Notes under the pieces: generated by a model | What the model was told of the DNA's origin: nothing | The model's input: only the letters and a program-made list of their open reading frames with translations | Databases searched by the model: none | Program-made: the position numbers and the translations under genes | DNA from: Arthrobacter sp. Bz4 | GTDB lineage: Bacteria > Actinomycetota > Actinomycetes > Actinomycetales > Micrococcaceae | Assembly: GCF_003075455.1 (NCBI RefSeq) | Contig: NZ_QDAE01000001.1 | Span: forward strand, 310,001 to 374,000 | Direction of reading: 5' to 3' | Length of the DNA: 64,000 nt | Shown: positions 15,766 through 25,106 of the stretch, piece after piece | How positions within the stretch are numbered: position 1 is the first letter of the stretch | Layout: every line of letters begins with the position of its first letter

Positions 15766-16515
15766 TCATCCCCCAATTTCCACTCGGGGCATGCTGATCC
15801 TGTCCCCGGTCCCTAGCCGCCAGGTGGTGCGATGCAAAGCGGTGGCACCCAGGCCATCAATCGCGGCGCGGTGGCCCGCCGTCGCATAACCCTTGTTGAT
15901 CTCCCAGCCATACTGGGGATGCTCAGCGGCATAGGCGACCATCATGGCGTCGCGTTCCACTTTCGCCAGGACGCTGGCCGCCGCGACGCTAAGGCATTGC
16001 AGGTCGGCTTTGATGCGGGTGTGGACTGGGACATCGCATCCGGTGAAGATCTCCGCCTCCACCGCGTCAACGTCCAGCGCCCCGGGGCCCACGGTTTCGG
16101 CGTCGAAGAGAGTGGCTTGCTCACGCGGCGAAAGCCAATCGTGGTTGCCGTCAAGGATCACAGCATCGGGTCGTGCAGTGACCACAACCTGCTCCCAGGC
16201 CCGGTTTCCCGCCAGCTGCAGCGCACGCATCAGCCCAACGTCGTCAATCTCAGCCGCGGTGGCATGCCCGACGCCGTAGGCCAACGCCCATTTCTGGATC
16301 CTCGGGACCAGCTTCACCCGATCCGCTGGGGACAGCAGCTTGCTGTCCCGGACTCCTCTCAACCCCTTGACCGCCGAAAGGTCGATCATGACGAGCCCCA
16401 CCGAGACCGGACCCGCGAGGGCACCCCGGCCAACCTCGTCGCATCCGGCCAGCAAACGGTGTCCCGAGTCCAGGAATGAGAGTTCAAAGCGGAGGGTGGG
16501 GGCAGCAGATTTCAT
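15766..16515 (-). CDS. rnhB: Ribonuclease HII
   Basis: RNase HII cuts RNA in RNA/DNA hybrids and removes ribonucleotides misincorporated in DNA. The DEDD metal site begins with Asp26-Glu27 in GCDEVGRG, followed by VILDGNHDW and IKADLQCLSVAAASVLAK. The 249-residue length is normal for actinobacteria. It lies 5 bp after lepB, in an export and ribosome operon typical of this phylum. Confidence 0.95.
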   Translation of the reverse strand: MKSAAPTLRFELSFLDSGHRLLAGCDEVGRGALAGPVSVGLVMIDLSAVKGLRGVRDSKLLSPADRVKLVPRIQKWALAYGVGHATAAEIDDVGLMRALQLAGNRAWEQVVVTARPDAVILDGNHDWLSPREQATLFDAETVGPGALDVDAVEAEIFTGCDVPVHTRIKADLQCLSVAAASVLAKVERDAMMVAYAAEHPQYGWEINKGYATAGHRAAIDGLGATALHRTTWRLGTGDRISMPRVEIGG

Positions 16516-16520
16516 CGCAG

Positions 16521-17333
16521 TCAGGGAGCTGTGGCGGCTTCGGGCGCGGGAATTGAGTCGAAGACCTCCGGGTAATTGCCGAGGAATCCCATCCGGTTCA
16601 GGGGCCAGGCAACTACTGCAGCTTTACCTTCAATGTCCTCGACGTCGATGAATCCGGAGTTGGGCTTGTCAGCGTTGGCGCGCGAGTCGGCCGAGGCGTT
16701 GCGATGGTCACCCATCACCCAGATTTTGCCTTCGGGGACTGTCACGTCGAATTCCGTATCCGAGGGGCTCGCCCCCGGGTAGAGGTAGGGCTCTTCGAGG
16801 GGTTCGCCGTTGACCGTGATCCGGCCGTCGTCGTCGCAGCACACCACCCGGTCGCCGGCCATGCCGATGACGCGCTTCACCAGGTGCTGCTGGGTGTCAT
16901 CGGGGAGGAGGCCGACGAAGATCAGGCCGTCCTTGACCCAGTTGGCTCCGGGTCCGGTGCCGGGCGGTGGTGCTGGCAGCCAGCCCTCGGTGTCCTGGAA
17001 GACGACGACGTCGCCGCGCTGCAGTTCAAAGGGTGCGGGAACCAGTTGGTTGACGAAGATCCGGTCGTCGATCTCGAGGGTGTTCTCCATCGATCCGGAG
17101 GGGATGAAGAAGGCCCTGAACAGGAAGGTCTTGATCAGGAAGGACAGCAGGATGGCAATGCCGACGATGATCAGGATTTCCTTGAGCCAGCCACCAAGGC
17201 TGCGGGCGCCGTCGTCGTTCGCCTGCTTCTTCCCGCTCCGGTCACGGTGCGCCGAGCGGCTCACATCGGGGCTGGGGGCATCCGAACGGGCATCAGCGTC
17301 GTCGTTGGACTTGCCGGGGACGCTTGTTGCCAT
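16521..17333 (-). CDS. lepB: Signal peptidase I (copy A)
   Basis: This membrane serine protease removes Sec and Tat signal peptides. A hydrophilic N-terminus (about 1-48) precedes one membrane segment (about 52-72). The catalytic serine is in IPSGSMENTL (Ser81) and the general-base lysine is in LVKRVIGMAGD. The box VMGDHRNASADSR is also intact. It follows a second signal peptidase gene 15 bp upstream; tandem lepB genes are common in actinobacteria and may divide substrates, which is an inference. Confidence 0.95.
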   Translation of the reverse strand: MATSVPGKSNDDADARSDAPSPDVSRSAHRDRSGKKQANDDGARSLGGWLKEILIIVGIAILLSFLIKTFLFRAFFIPSGSMENTLEIDDRIFVNQLVPAPFELQRGDVVVFQDTEGWLPAPPPGTGPGANWVKDGLIFVGLLPDDTQQHLVKRVIGMAGDRVVCCDDDGRITVNGEPLEEPYLYPGASPSDTEFDVTVPEGKIWVMGDHRNASADSRANADKPNSGFIDVEDIEGKAAVVAWPLNRMGFLGNYPEVFDSIPAPEAATAP

Positions 17334-17348
17334 CTGCTGGTCATCTAC

Positions 17349-18023
17349 CTAAGGTCGGTGGTCGGTGAAACGTTCAATGGGGCCGGAGCGCGAGGGTGGC
17401 CAGACAATCTGCACTGCTCGGCCCAGTACCCGCTCCGTCGAGACCAGTCCCCCACCGGGTGCCCCCAGCAACGACCGTGAATCAAACGAATCGGAGCGGT
17501 GATCACCCATTACCCACAATTTACCCTGTGGGACCTCAACCTCGAACTGTTGGTCACTGGGTGCGTCCGAAGGGAAAACGTAGGGCTCGTCGAGTGGGTT
17601 CCCGTTCACTTCCAGCTGCCCGCCCGGACTGCAGCACGCCACGGTGTCGCCGCCGACACCCAGGATCCGCTTCACGTAGACGGTGTCGCTGCCGGAGACC
17701 CCTAACCAGTGGCCGACCGTCCCGAGGAGCTCCCCCGGACCACCCCCACTGATGGGATCGAACGAGCCCCGACCGTCGAAGACGACGACGTCGCCGCGCT
17801 GCGGTTCGCCGTCGAGCCGGGAAACGAGCACCCGGTCTCCTTCTTCCAGGAGCGGCTGCATCGATTCCGAGGGAATGAAGTAGATGTCCACCACCGTCGC
17901 CCTGAGGACCGAGGCGAGCACCACGGCGATGAGGAGTGCTGACAGCACAAAACGCCAGCCCCGGAAGGGCCGGCGTTCTGGTTGTGCTCCCGCAGAATGC
18001 CGGGGATGATCTGATCCCGGCAT
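17349..18023 (-). CDS. lepB: Signal peptidase I (copy B)
   Basis: This second type I signal peptidase has a membrane segment at about residues 20-40, catalytic serine in IPSESMQPLL, lysine in VYVKRILGVGGD and the VMGDHRSDSFDSR box. At about 224 residues it is shorter than copy A, mainly at the N-terminus. I chose the ATG at 18023; a TTG at 18035 is open but not clearly better. It starts about 20 bp after the rplS stop and probably shares that transcript. Confidence 0.94.
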   Translation of the reverse strand: MPGSDHPRHSAGAQPERRPFRGWRFVLSALLIAVVLASVLRATVVDIYFIPSESMQPLLEEGDRVLVSRLDGEPQRGDVVVFDGRGSFDPISGGGPGELLGTVGHWLGVSGSDTVYVKRILGVGGDTVACCSPGGQLEVNGNPLDEPYVFPSDAPSDQQFEVEVPQGKLWVMGDHRSDSFDSRSLLGAPGGGLVSTERVLGRAVQIVWPPSRSGPIERFTDHRP

Positions 18024-18044
18024 GGTGCGGTTCAAGAACTGGTG

Positions 18045-18404
18045 TTACTTGGCAGTCTTGGGTTCGCGCTTTTCCTTGATCTTGGCAGCCTTGCCGCGAA
18101 GATCGCGCATGTAGTAGAGCTTCGCGCGGCGAACGTCGCCACGTGAGACAACCTCGATCTTGTCGAGGACTGGGGAGTGAACCGGGAAGGTACGCTCCAC
18201 ACCAACACCGAAGCTGACCTTGCGGACGGTGAAGGTTTCGCGGAGGCCATCGCCCTGGCGGCCAACAACGAAGCCCTGGAAGATCTGAACACGGGTGTTC
18301 TTGCCTTCAATGATGTTTACGTGCACCTTGAGGTTGTCACCGGCGCGGAATGCAGGAATGTCGGTGCGCAGTGATGCTGCGTCGACGGCGTCAAGAATAT
18401 GCAT
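18045..18404 (-). CDS. rplS: 50S ribosomal protein L19
   Basis: L19 sits at the 30S-50S interface. The 119-residue protein begins [20 protein letters not shown] and contains the conserved [21 protein letters not shown] and [19 protein letters not shown] segments. The ATG at 18404 is preceded by AGGAG; the open frame extends upstream but that part is not L19-like. About 200 bp separates it from trmD, enough for its own promoter. Confidence 0.97.
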   Translation of the reverse strand: MHILDAVDAASLRTDIPAFRAGDNLKVHVNIIEGKNTRVQIFQGFVVGRQGDGLRETFTVRKVSFGVGVERTFPVHSPVLDKIEVVSRGDVRRAKLYYMRDLRGKAAKIKEKREPKTAK

Positions 18405-18605
18405 GGTTATTGCTCCTGGTGAACGCCACAGGTCATTCACGTTAGTCACAGCGGTCAAGGCCTAGGCAATGTCCGCCGGAAAATTAGTTGGACCGGCAAA
18501 CCATGAGTTAGTCGCCAGCGTGTCAGCCTGTTGGTAGTTCTCCCCCTGTGGCAGGGAACAACCCAGTAGACACAAAGTTCAATTATGCCATATGGATGGG
18601 GTTGG

Positions 18606-19415
18606 TCAGTCAACGCTTTCGGAGGTGATCTCCGGTTGACGGGTCAGCACCCCGTCGACGACGACGTACCCCAGCTGCGCCAATGCGGCCAGGTCTGCCT
18701 TGCTCAGCGTCCCGGCCGGCAACCCGGCCAGCAGGTCCGGCCGACGCTGTGCCGTGCGCCGGAACTGTTCGTCCCGCCTGAACTGGGCGATCCGCGCGTG
18801 GTTGCCACTGAGCAGCACCTCGGGAATACCGCGGCCGCGCCAGTCGGAGGGCTTGGTGTAAACCGGGTATTCCAGCAGCCCGTCGGAGTGGGACTCTTCA
18901 ACCAGTGACTCGGGATTACCCACCACTCCGGGCAGCAACCTACCGACGGCCTCCACCATCGCCAACACTGCGACTTCTCCCCCGTTAAGGACGTAGTCGC
19001 CGAGGCTGACCGGCCGAACATCGAACTGGTCACCGGCCCACTCGAGCACCCGTTCGTCGATCCCCTCATACCTGCCGCAGGCGAAAGCAAGGTGCGGTTC
19101 CTCAGCCAGTTCGTGAGCCATTTGCTGGGTAAAGACCGCTCCTGCAGGCGATGGCACAATCAGCACCGGCCGGCCCTCGGCCGGCGACGCGTCTATCACT
19201 GACTGCAGCGCCAATGCCCACGGCTCGGGCTTCATCACCATTCCGGCGCCGCCGCCATAGGGCGTGTCGTCAACGGTACGGTGCCGGTCGGTGGTGAAGC
19301 TGCGCAGGTCGTGAACCCGAAGATCCAGCAACCCGTCCTGCCTCGCCTTCCCGATCAGCGACAGATCGAGGGCAGCCAGGTACTCCGGGAAAATACTGAC
19401 GACGTCGATGCGCAC
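18606..19415 (-). CDS. trmD: tRNA (guanine37-N1)-methyltransferase
   Basis: TrmD methylates G37 next to the anticodon with S-adenosylmethionine and prevents frameshifting. The trefoil-knot SPOUT core includes [25 protein letters not shown] and [13 protein letters not shown]. The 269-residue length is normal. A GTG start at 19415 abuts the rimM stop directly, so translation is probably coupled. Confidence 0.96.
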   Translation of the reverse strand: MRIDVVSIFPEYLAALDLSLIGKARQDGLLDLRVHDLRSFTTDRHRTVDDTPYGGGAGMVMKPEPWALALQSVIDASPAEGRPVLIVPSPAGAVFTQQMAHELAEEPHLAFACGRYEGIDERVLEWAGDQFDVRPVSLGDYVLNGGEVAVLAMVEAVGRLLPGVVGNPESLVEESHSDGLLEYPVYTKPSDWRGRGIPEVLLSGNHARIAQFRRDEQFRRTAQRRPDLLAGLPAGTLSKADLAALAQLGYVVVDGVLTRQPEITSESVD

Positions 19416-20075
19416 TTAGCGACCGCTGCCCTCAGCCTCAGAGGCGGCGGCGGGGTCTGTGTCAGACGCAGCGGCGGCGGGGTCTGTGTCAGATGCAGGG
19501 TCGGCGGGGCCGTCGTCGTCGACGTCGGTCACTTCGCCGTCGTCCGGGCCTGCCTGATTGGATCCGGGCAGATTCAGCTCAAACAACCCGGCGGGCGGGG
19601 TCAGCAGCACATAACCGTCAGCGACGTTGACCTCGGGGACGATTTCGGCGACAAACGGGACCAGCGTCTCGTGGCCTGCGGAGGTTTCGACAATCAACAG
19701 GTCCTGCACCTCGAGCGTGCGGAGTCCGCTGACTTTGCCGACGACGTCGTTCCCTACCCGCGCCTCAAGACCCACCAGTTCATGTTCGTACCAGGCGTCG
19801 TCGTCGTCATCCTCTGCCTCATCCGTATCGATGAACAGTTTGGCGCCGCGCAGGGTTTCTGCCGCATTGCGGTCAGAGAACCCGTCGAACCCGAGGATCA
19901 GGATGTCCTTGTTCCAGCGGGCACCGCTGACCGTCAGCGGGCCAAGCGCGGCCGGCTCGGCGCGAAAGATGGCCCCGGCCTCGAACCGGTCCTCCGGCGC
20001 ATCCGTGAACAGCTGCACTGTCACTTCGCCGCGAATACCATGGGGTTTGCCGATCCTGGCAACCTGAACTTCCAT
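19416..20075 (-). CDS. rimM: Ribosome maturation factor RimM
   Basis: RimM binds S19 and assists 30S head assembly. The N-terminal domain (MEVQVARIGKPHGIRGEVTV) and the PRC-barrel domain with LVGLEARVGNDVVGKVSGL and VPFVAEIVPEVN are clear up to about residue 170. The last 50 residues form an unusual Asp/Ala/Pro-rich acidic tail containing a tandem DNA duplication of 27 bp (19444-19470 and 19471-19497). A GGAGTG ribosome site precedes the ATG. Confidence 0.95.
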   Translation of the reverse strand: MEVQVARIGKPHGIRGEVTVQLFTDAPEDRFEAGAIFRAEPAALGPLTVSGARWNKDILILGFDGFSDRNAAETLRGAKLFIDTDEAEDDDDDAWYEHELVGLEARVGNDVVGKVSGLRTLEVQDLLIVETSAGHETLVPFVAEIVPEVNVADGYVLLTPPAGLFELNLPGSNQAGPDDGEVTDVDDDGPADPASDTDPAAAASDTDPAAASEAEGSGR

Positions 20076-20190
20076 CTGACACTCCTGGTGCTGCTGGGGT
20101 AGGTGGACAAAAATTTGGCCCCGCCACCATTATCCGGTGCGGGGCCAAACTCAATGTACTACTGTGCTGAATTGGTGTGCTGAAGCGCTG

Positions 20191-20436
20191 TTAGCCCCGG
20201 CGGCGGTCCGTATCGACTACGTCCACGCGTACCGGTTCGCCGTCGGCGAGGGCTGACACAACGGTGCGCAAGGCGCGGGCTGTGCGGCCCTGGCGGCCAA
20301 TGACCCGGCCCAGATCGTCCTGATGAACCCGCACCTCGAGGGTTTCCCCACGGCGGTTGTTCTTCAGGGAAACCTTGACATCATCGGGACTGTCAACAAT
20401 TCCCCGGACGAGGTGTTCCAGCGCTTCGGCCAGCAA
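20191..20436 (-). CDS. khpA: KH-domain RNA-binding protein KhpA
   Basis: This 81-residue single KH-domain protein binds RNA and in other Gram-positive bacteria works with KhpB in growth control. The KH signature DDLGRVIGRQGRTARALRT is intact, and the ends MLAEALEHLVRGIVD and VRVDVVDTDRR are typical. The start is a TTG at 20436 placed immediately after the rpsP stop. Position between rpsP and rimM is the conserved actinobacterial order. Confidence 0.95.
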   Translation of the reverse strand: MLAEALEHLVRGIVDSPDDVKVSLKNNRRGETLEVRVHQDDLGRVIGRQGRTARALRTVVSALADGEPVRVDVVDTDRRRG

Positions 20437-20437
20437 T

Positions 20438-20857
20438 TTAGTTGGCCTCGGCGGTTTCAGTCTCGGCTTCGGCTGGCGCCTCGGCGTCGGACTTCTTGGC
20501 CTTGGGGGTGATGGCTTCAGGAACGATTACCGAACCCTTTTCAGGGGCGACGAAGGTTTCCTTGGGAGCCTTGGTCTTCAAGGTTCCCTCCTGGCCTTCG
20601 AGTCCCTTGAACTTCTGCCAGTCACCGGTGATCTTGAGCAGTACTGCAACCTGCTCGGTTGGCTGTGCGCCAACGCCGAGCCAGTACTGTGCACGCTCGG
20701 AGTTGATCTCGATGAACGAGGGCTCCTCGGTGGGGTTGTACTTACCGATTTCCTCGAGGGCACGGCCATCACGCTTGGCGCGTGCATCCATGACGACGAC
20801 ACGGTAGAAAGGTGCGCGGATTTTACCCATGCGCTTCAGGCGAATCTTTACGGCCAC
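20438..20857 (-). CDS. rpsP: 30S ribosomal protein S16
   Basis: S16 is an early 30S assembly protein. The N-terminal 80 residues ([33 protein letters not shown]) are canonical; a long Lys/Ala/Glu-rich C-terminal tail follows, as in other actinobacteria. I chose the GTG at 20857, which gives the standard N-terminus and has AAGGAG upstream; a GTG at 20869 would add four residues. It is first in the rpsP-khpA-rimM-trmD cluster. Confidence 0.96.
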   Translation of the reverse strand: MAVKIRLKRMGKIRAPFYRVVVMDARAKRDGRALEEIGKYNPTEEPSFIEINSERAQYWLGVGAQPTEQVAVLLKITGDWQKFKGLEGQEGTLKTKAPKETFVAPEKGSVIVPEAITPKAKKSDAEAPAEAETETAEAN

Positions 20858-21031
20858 TGTTGTGGTCACTCCTTGATGATCTAAAGGGGTGAACCCTACT
20901 CAGTGCTCCCGTGGGGCGGGCCACCTCTGAGGGTTCAAAAGGACAAGATGCGCGCGCAGAGAGAGGGGCTGCCCGGATCGAGTACAGGTCTATTGTGCCA
21001 GATCGCAGACTCCAGCACGAATTACGCCACG

Positions 21032-21922
21032 CTAGCTCACTGCCACCCGGATTTTGTTGTTCCACGGGTCTCTGAAGCGTAGCTCGCTGCCGGTGTGGTG
21101 GTGGTCGATCCCGGCAGCTTTCAGCCTCTCGGCGAGGGCTCCCACGTGGTCCTCGGCTGGGACCCGGACGAGTACCTCCCCGAGCCCTAGCGTGTCTTTG
21201 CGCGGTCCGGCGCCCCGGCTGTTCCAGACATTCATGGCCATGTGGTGGTGGTATCCCCCGGCCGAGACAAACAGCGCCTGGCCGTGCCAGCCGGCGGTCC
21301 GCTCGAATCCGAGTGTGTCGACGTAGAACCTCCCGGCGGTTTCGACGTCGCCGACCTGCAGGTGGACGTGCCCGACGACGGCCGCCGCCTTGGCCTGGCC
21401 GGTCACCGCATCCTGGGTCAGGTGGTCCCGCAGGTAGGTGTCCGCCGGCAGCCGGAGGCTGTCCATCACGACTGATTTTCCTGCCGTCTGTCCGATGTCG
21501 TCGGTGGTCCACTGCCAGGTGTCGCGCGGTTTGTCGAAGTAGAGCTCAATCCCGTTACCTTCGGGGTCGGTGAAGTAGAAAGCCTCGCTGACGAGGTGAT
21601 CGGCACTGCCGACGTACAGGCCAGCGTCGTACTGTGCGGTCGCGGCGACGGTTGCGGCGAGGGCTGACCGGTCATCGAAAAGCAGCGCGGTATGGAACAG
21701 CCCGGCCTCCCCGCGGGCCGGGAGTTGGAGTCCTTGCGCCGGCGCAAGGTGAATCAGCGGCGTGTTTCCGCGACCAAGGTGCACGCCTTCGCGGGTTTCC
21801 TCGATGACTTCGAGTCCGAGGGCTCGCTGGTAGTAGTCGGACATTGTGGGCAGGTCGCCCACCTTGAGTAGCACTGTGCCCATTGATAGGTCGGCCGGCA
21901 ATAGGTCCTGGGTGTTGGTCAT
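21032..21922 (-). CDS. VOC-family ring-cleavage dioxygenase-like protein (CatE/MhqE type)
   Basis: The 296-residue protein carries two vicinal-oxygen-chelate halves (about 10-130 and 165-290). Likely metal ligands include the His in GLFHTALLF, the His in VVGHVHLQVGD and the Glu in GNGIELYFD. In Bacillus, CatE and MhqE of this type handle catechol and quinones and are induced by them through MarR-type repressors. A perfect 16-bp palindrome lies 39 bp upstream of the ATG and could be such an operator. No marR gene is adjacent. The substrate is unknown. Confidence 0.82.
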   Translation of the reverse strand: MTNTQDLLPADLSMGTVLLKVGDLPTMSDYYQRALGLEVIEETREGVHLGRGNTPLIHLAPAQGLQLPARGEAGLFHTALLFDDRSALAATVAATAQYDAGLYVGSADHLVSEAFYFTDPEGNGIELYFDKPRDTWQWTTDDIGQTAGKSVVMDSLRLPADTYLRDHLTQDAVTGQAKAAAVVGHVHLQVGDVETAGRFYVDTLGFERTAGWHGQALFVSAGGYHHHMAMNVWNSRGAGPRKDTLGLGEVLVRVPAEDHVGALAERLKAAGIDHHHTGSELRFRDPWNNKIRVAVS

Positions 21923-21960
21923 GGTGTTCTCCTCAACATGATGCTGTATCGAAGATAACT

Positions 21961-21976
21961 ACTTGAAGCTTCAAGT
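21961..21976 (-). promoter_or_regulatory. Palindrome upstream of the VOC gene, probable MarR-type operator
   Basis: ACTTGAAGCTTCAAGT is a perfect 16-bp palindrome 39 bp upstream of the start codon. The TTGAA/TTCAA arms resemble the ATCTTGAA-type sites of MarR/MhqR repressors. The regulator itself is not in the neighbourhood. Confidence 0.5.
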
Positions 21977-22113
21977 TATTCCGTTGGACACCGTGCGGGG
22001 CCTCCCAGCTCCTGGCACTGTTTTGACGTGTCGGGCCGGGACACGCCGTCGTCGGGGCGCCGATCGGCCCAGTAGGAGGGGAGGTCTGCACACCGCGGGC
22101 CCTCAGGCCCGAG

Positions 22114-22503
22114 CTACAACGCGGCGCGCATGGACACTCTGCGACCGACTCGGTCGAGGCCGATTGCTGCCTCATGGTTTCTGATGGCGAGCAGCGGCGG
22201 GGATGGCTCACGAACCGCTTCGACCAGCGCCCGCCCTGTCCCCCTACCCGCATGGGCGGGAAGGACTGCGAGCTGCTCGAGGTGCGCGCCGCCGTCGAGC
22301 TCTTCCAGACGAGCGAACCCGATGCACGGCCTGCCTGCGACCAACAACTTCAGCGATGCCGCAAGTTCCGATCGCGACGCTCCCGCCGGAAGGGACACGG
22401 GGAGGGGTATTCCGTTGAGATAGGTCAGCAATGAATCAGCTGCCGCCTCGATGGCTGGCAGGAAGGTGAGGTCCAGCTTCTCGGCTTCGCGGATGCTGAT
22501 CAT
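22114..22503 (-). pseudogene. GNAT-family N-acetyltransferase, probably truncated
   Basis: The N-terminal 95 residues look like a GNAT acetyltransferase: MISIREAEKLDLTFLPAIEAAAD and LEQLAVLPAHAGRGTGRALVEAV, where the last part is the acetyl-CoA-binding motif A. After this the expected beta-alpha segment with the YxxxGF motif is missing and 35 unrelated residues run to a TAG. Neither other frame restores it, so a deletion rather than a simple frameshift is likely. It stands alone between the VOC gene and the hydrolase. Confidence 0.55.
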
Positions 22504-22585
22504 GCGGTCAAGTGTAGGGCCGGCGCCGCGTGAGGCCCCCGGTGTCCGGGTTGCTCATCACAACCCGGTCAGTACCGGCCGGATG

Positions 22586-23290
22586 CTAGGCGTCGGTACC
22601 TGCATGCGCGGCGACGAACTCGCGGATCAGGGCATCGCCGTCGGGAGTGTCCTGCGGCCGGTGGGCGCCCGGGGCGACGATGTGCTGGGCGCCGGTAACA
22701 GCCAGGTAACCGGCGATTTCTTCGTAGAGCGGCTCCCAGCCACCGGTGATGATCAGTGTCGGAACGCCCGGCACAATGTCCAGCGGTGCTTCCCATGGCG
22801 GGGACTGCAGCCTGAGCCGATGGGCAGCGCGGCGGGCCTCCGACGTTGCGGGGTGCCGGGCCTCGGTGGAGAACACGAGTCGGACAAATTCCTGGAGGAA
22901 TGCCTCATCCGACAGCGAGTCGCGGCGTTCGTAGAGCGGTCCCACCAGTGCGCGGTGCGCGGCGGTCGCGGGCAGGTCGGCGGTCAGGGACAGGCATGCG
23001 GGCTCGATCAGGATCAGGGAGCGGACCAGCTCCGGCCGCTCGACTGCTGCCATCATCGCCGAGATCGCCCCCTGCGAATGGGCCACCACGTGTCCGCCCT
23101 CCCCAAGGGAGTCCACCACAATCCGCTGATCCTCGTGGAAATCGGTGGGCAACGGGTCGGCTCCGGCTTCGAAACCGTGGCGACGAAGGTAAAGGCAGTC
23201 GTAGCTGCTCGCGAGGGCGTGCTGGGTTGGCCACGCGGCGGTGCCGAAGCTGCCGCTGCCGTGGACGAAGACGAGTCGTTCCTGGGTCAT
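22586..23290 (-). CDS. Alpha/beta-hydrolase fold protein
   Basis: The 234-residue protein has the alpha/beta-hydrolase core: oxyanion segment VFVHGSGSFG, nucleophile elbow AHSQGA (Ser), an Asp or Glu late in the fold and a C-terminal His in APGAHRPQD. No signal peptide is visible, so it is probably cytoplasmic. Substrate is unknown. The ATG at 23290 gives a family-like start; the frame is open to 23329. Confidence 0.82.
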   Translation of the reverse strand: MTQERLVFVHGSGSFGTAAWPTQHALASSYDCLYLRRHGFEAGADPLPTDFHEDQRIVVDSLGEGGHVVAHSQGAISAMMAAVERPELVRSLILIEPACLSLTADLPATAAHRALVGPLYERRDSLSDEAFLQEFVRLVFSTEARHPATSEARRAAHRLRLQSPPWEAPLDIVPGVPTLIITGGWEPLYEEIAGYLAVTGAQHIVAPGAHRPQDTPDGDALIREFVAAHAGTDA

Positions 23291-23416
23291 TGCGCCGCTC
23301 TTAGCTTCCGGGAGGATGGATCGAGTCAACAGAAATAGCGGATTTCACAACGAAAAACCGTCAGTGGTGTTGACTCGACCCGAGGTGTGGGGCGAGTCTG
23401 TCTGTCGGAGGCAGCC

Positions 23417-24994
23417 CTACTTGCCGAGGAACTTGTCGAAGCCCTTCGGGAGGTTCAGGGAGGACGGGTCGAAGTCATTCTGGGCACCAAAGGCTGCACC
23501 CGACGGAACCGACGGCCGGTTACGGCGAGCCTCGGCATCGGCCCGCTCCTGCGCTGCCTTCGCCGGGTTACCCGACTTGGCCTTCTTCTTACCCTTCGTC
23601 ACGGCCTTACCCTTGCGTGCGCCGCCGTTGAAGCCGCCAGGTCCGGCCATGCCGGGCATTCCCGGGATCCCACCGCCGGACGCCATCTTCTTCATCATCT
23701 TCTGCGCCTGACCGAACCGCTCCAGCAGGCCGTTGACCTCGGACACGTGAACGCCCGAACCGCGCGCAATACGGGCACGCCGTGAGCCGTTGATGATCTT
23801 CGGTGCGACGCGTTCGTGCTTGGTCATTGACCGCACAATCGCTTCGACCCGGTCAATCTCGCGTTCGTCGAAGTTTTCCAGCTGCTCCCGCATTCCGGCA
23901 GCGCCGGGCATCATCATGAGCATCTTCTTCATGGAGCCCATGTTGCGGATCTGCTGCATCTGAGCCAGGAAGTCGTCGAGCGTGAAGTCCTCCTGGTCGG
24001 AGAACTTCTGCGCCATCCGCGCAGCTTCGTCCTTGTCCCAGGACTTCTCAGCCTGCTCGATCAGGGTCAGGATGTCGCCCATGTCGAGGATGCGCGAAGC
24101 CATCCGGTCGGGGTGGAACAGCTCGAAGTCGTTCAGGCCCTCACCGGTCGAGGCGAACATGACCGGCTTCCCGGTGACCGACGCAACTGACAGCGCCGCG
24201 CCACCGCGCGCGTCGCCGTCGAGCTTGGTCAGGACGACGCCGGTGAAGTTCACGCCCTCGTTGAAGGCCTGGGCCGTGTTGACGGCGTCCTGCCCGATCA
24301 TCGCGTCAATCACGAACAGCACTTCGTCGGGGTTGACGGCGTCGCGGATGTCGGATGCCTGCTGCATCAGCTCCGCATCAATACCGAGGCGGCCAGCCGT
24401 ATCAACGATGACGACGTCGTGCAGTTTGGTGCGTGCCTCGGCAACGCCGGCGCGTGCGACGGCGACCGGGTCACCGGTGGCGGTTTCAAACTCGGAGCTG
24501 ACTCCCGGGTGCGGCGCGAAGACCGGCACCCCGGCGCGTTCGCCGTTGACCTGCAACTGCTTGACCGCGTTGGGGCGCTGCAGGTCACACGCGACCAGGA
24601 GGGGGCTGTGGCCCTGACCCTTGAGCCACTTCGACAGCTTGCCCGCCAGGGTGGTCTTACCTGCACCCTGCAGGCCGGCGAGCATGATGACCGTCGGCGG
24701 ATTCTTGGCGAGACGGATCCGGCGTGTTTCCCCGCCGAGGATTCCCACAAGCTCCTCATTGACGATCTTGACGACCTGCTGGCCCGGGTTCAGGGCCTGG
24801 GACACCTCGAGGCCCAGCGCCCGTTCCTTGACCTTGGCGGTGAACTCGCGGACAACGCTGACCGCGACGTCAGCGTCGAGGAGGGCGCGACGAATCTCGC
24901 GAACCGTGGCGTCGACGTCGGCTTCGGAGAGCCGGCCCTTCCCGCGGAGGTTCTTGAAAGTTTCTGTCAACCGGTCAGAGAGTGAATTAAACAC
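23417..24994 (-). CDS. ffh: Signal recognition particle protein Ffh (SRP54)
   Basis: Ffh binds signal sequences as they leave the ribosome and delivers them to FtsY. The N domain (about 1-85), the G domain with AGLQGAGKTTLAGKLS, DTAGRLGID and TKLDGDARGGAALS, and the Met-rich M domain (about 300-440, MKKMLMMMPGAAG and GSRRARIARGSG) are all present. A basic Gly-rich tail extends it to 525 residues. The receptor ftsY is also in this window. It is divergent from zwf. Confidence 0.97.
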   Translation of the reverse strand: MFNSLSDRLTETFKNLRGKGRLSEADVDATVREIRRALLDADVAVSVVREFTAKVKERALGLEVSQALNPGQQVVKIVNEELVGILGGETRRIRLAKNPPTVIMLAGLQGAGKTTLAGKLSKWLKGQGHSPLLVACDLQRPNAVKQLQVNGERAGVPVFAPHPGVSSEFETATGDPVAVARAGVAEARTKLHDVVIVDTAGRLGIDAELMQQASDIRDAVNPDEVLFVIDAMIGQDAVNTAQAFNEGVNFTGVVLTKLDGDARGGAALSVASVTGKPVMFASTGEGLNDFELFHPDRMASRILDMGDILTLIEQAEKSWDKDEAARMAQKFSDQEDFTLDDFLAQMQQIRNMGSMKKMLMMMPGAAGMREQLENFDEREIDRVEAIVRSMTKHERVAPKIINGSRRARIARGSGVHVSEVNGLLERFGQAQKMMKKMASGGGIPGMPGMAGPGGFNGGARKGKAVTKGKKKAKSGNPAKAAQERADAEARRNRPSVPSGAAFGAQNDFDPSSLNLPKGFDKFLGK

Positions 24995-25106
24995 GTGCCG
25001 TGAACTGCTTTCTTCGATGGATAAAAGGCTCTGCCATCAAGGGTACCAACTGGGGCGGACGGCGGCTTGCGGGACATCTCGGTACCGAGGTGGCAGGGTG
25101 GATGGT

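Noticed and set aside
16704-17480. 258-codon plus-strand open frame across the two lepB genes
   Set aside because: It crosses the boundary of two well-supported minus-strand genes and has no recognisable domain.
20885-20945. Short inverted repeat upstream of rpsP as a terminator
   Set aside because: The arms (8 bp) are separated by more than 35 bases with weak pairing and no T tract; it may only be promoter sequence.
24621-25106. Extension of the zwf frame upstream across ffh
   Set aside because: The conserved G6PD N-terminus begins at about 25107-25170; the upstream part is antisense to the ffh N and G domains.
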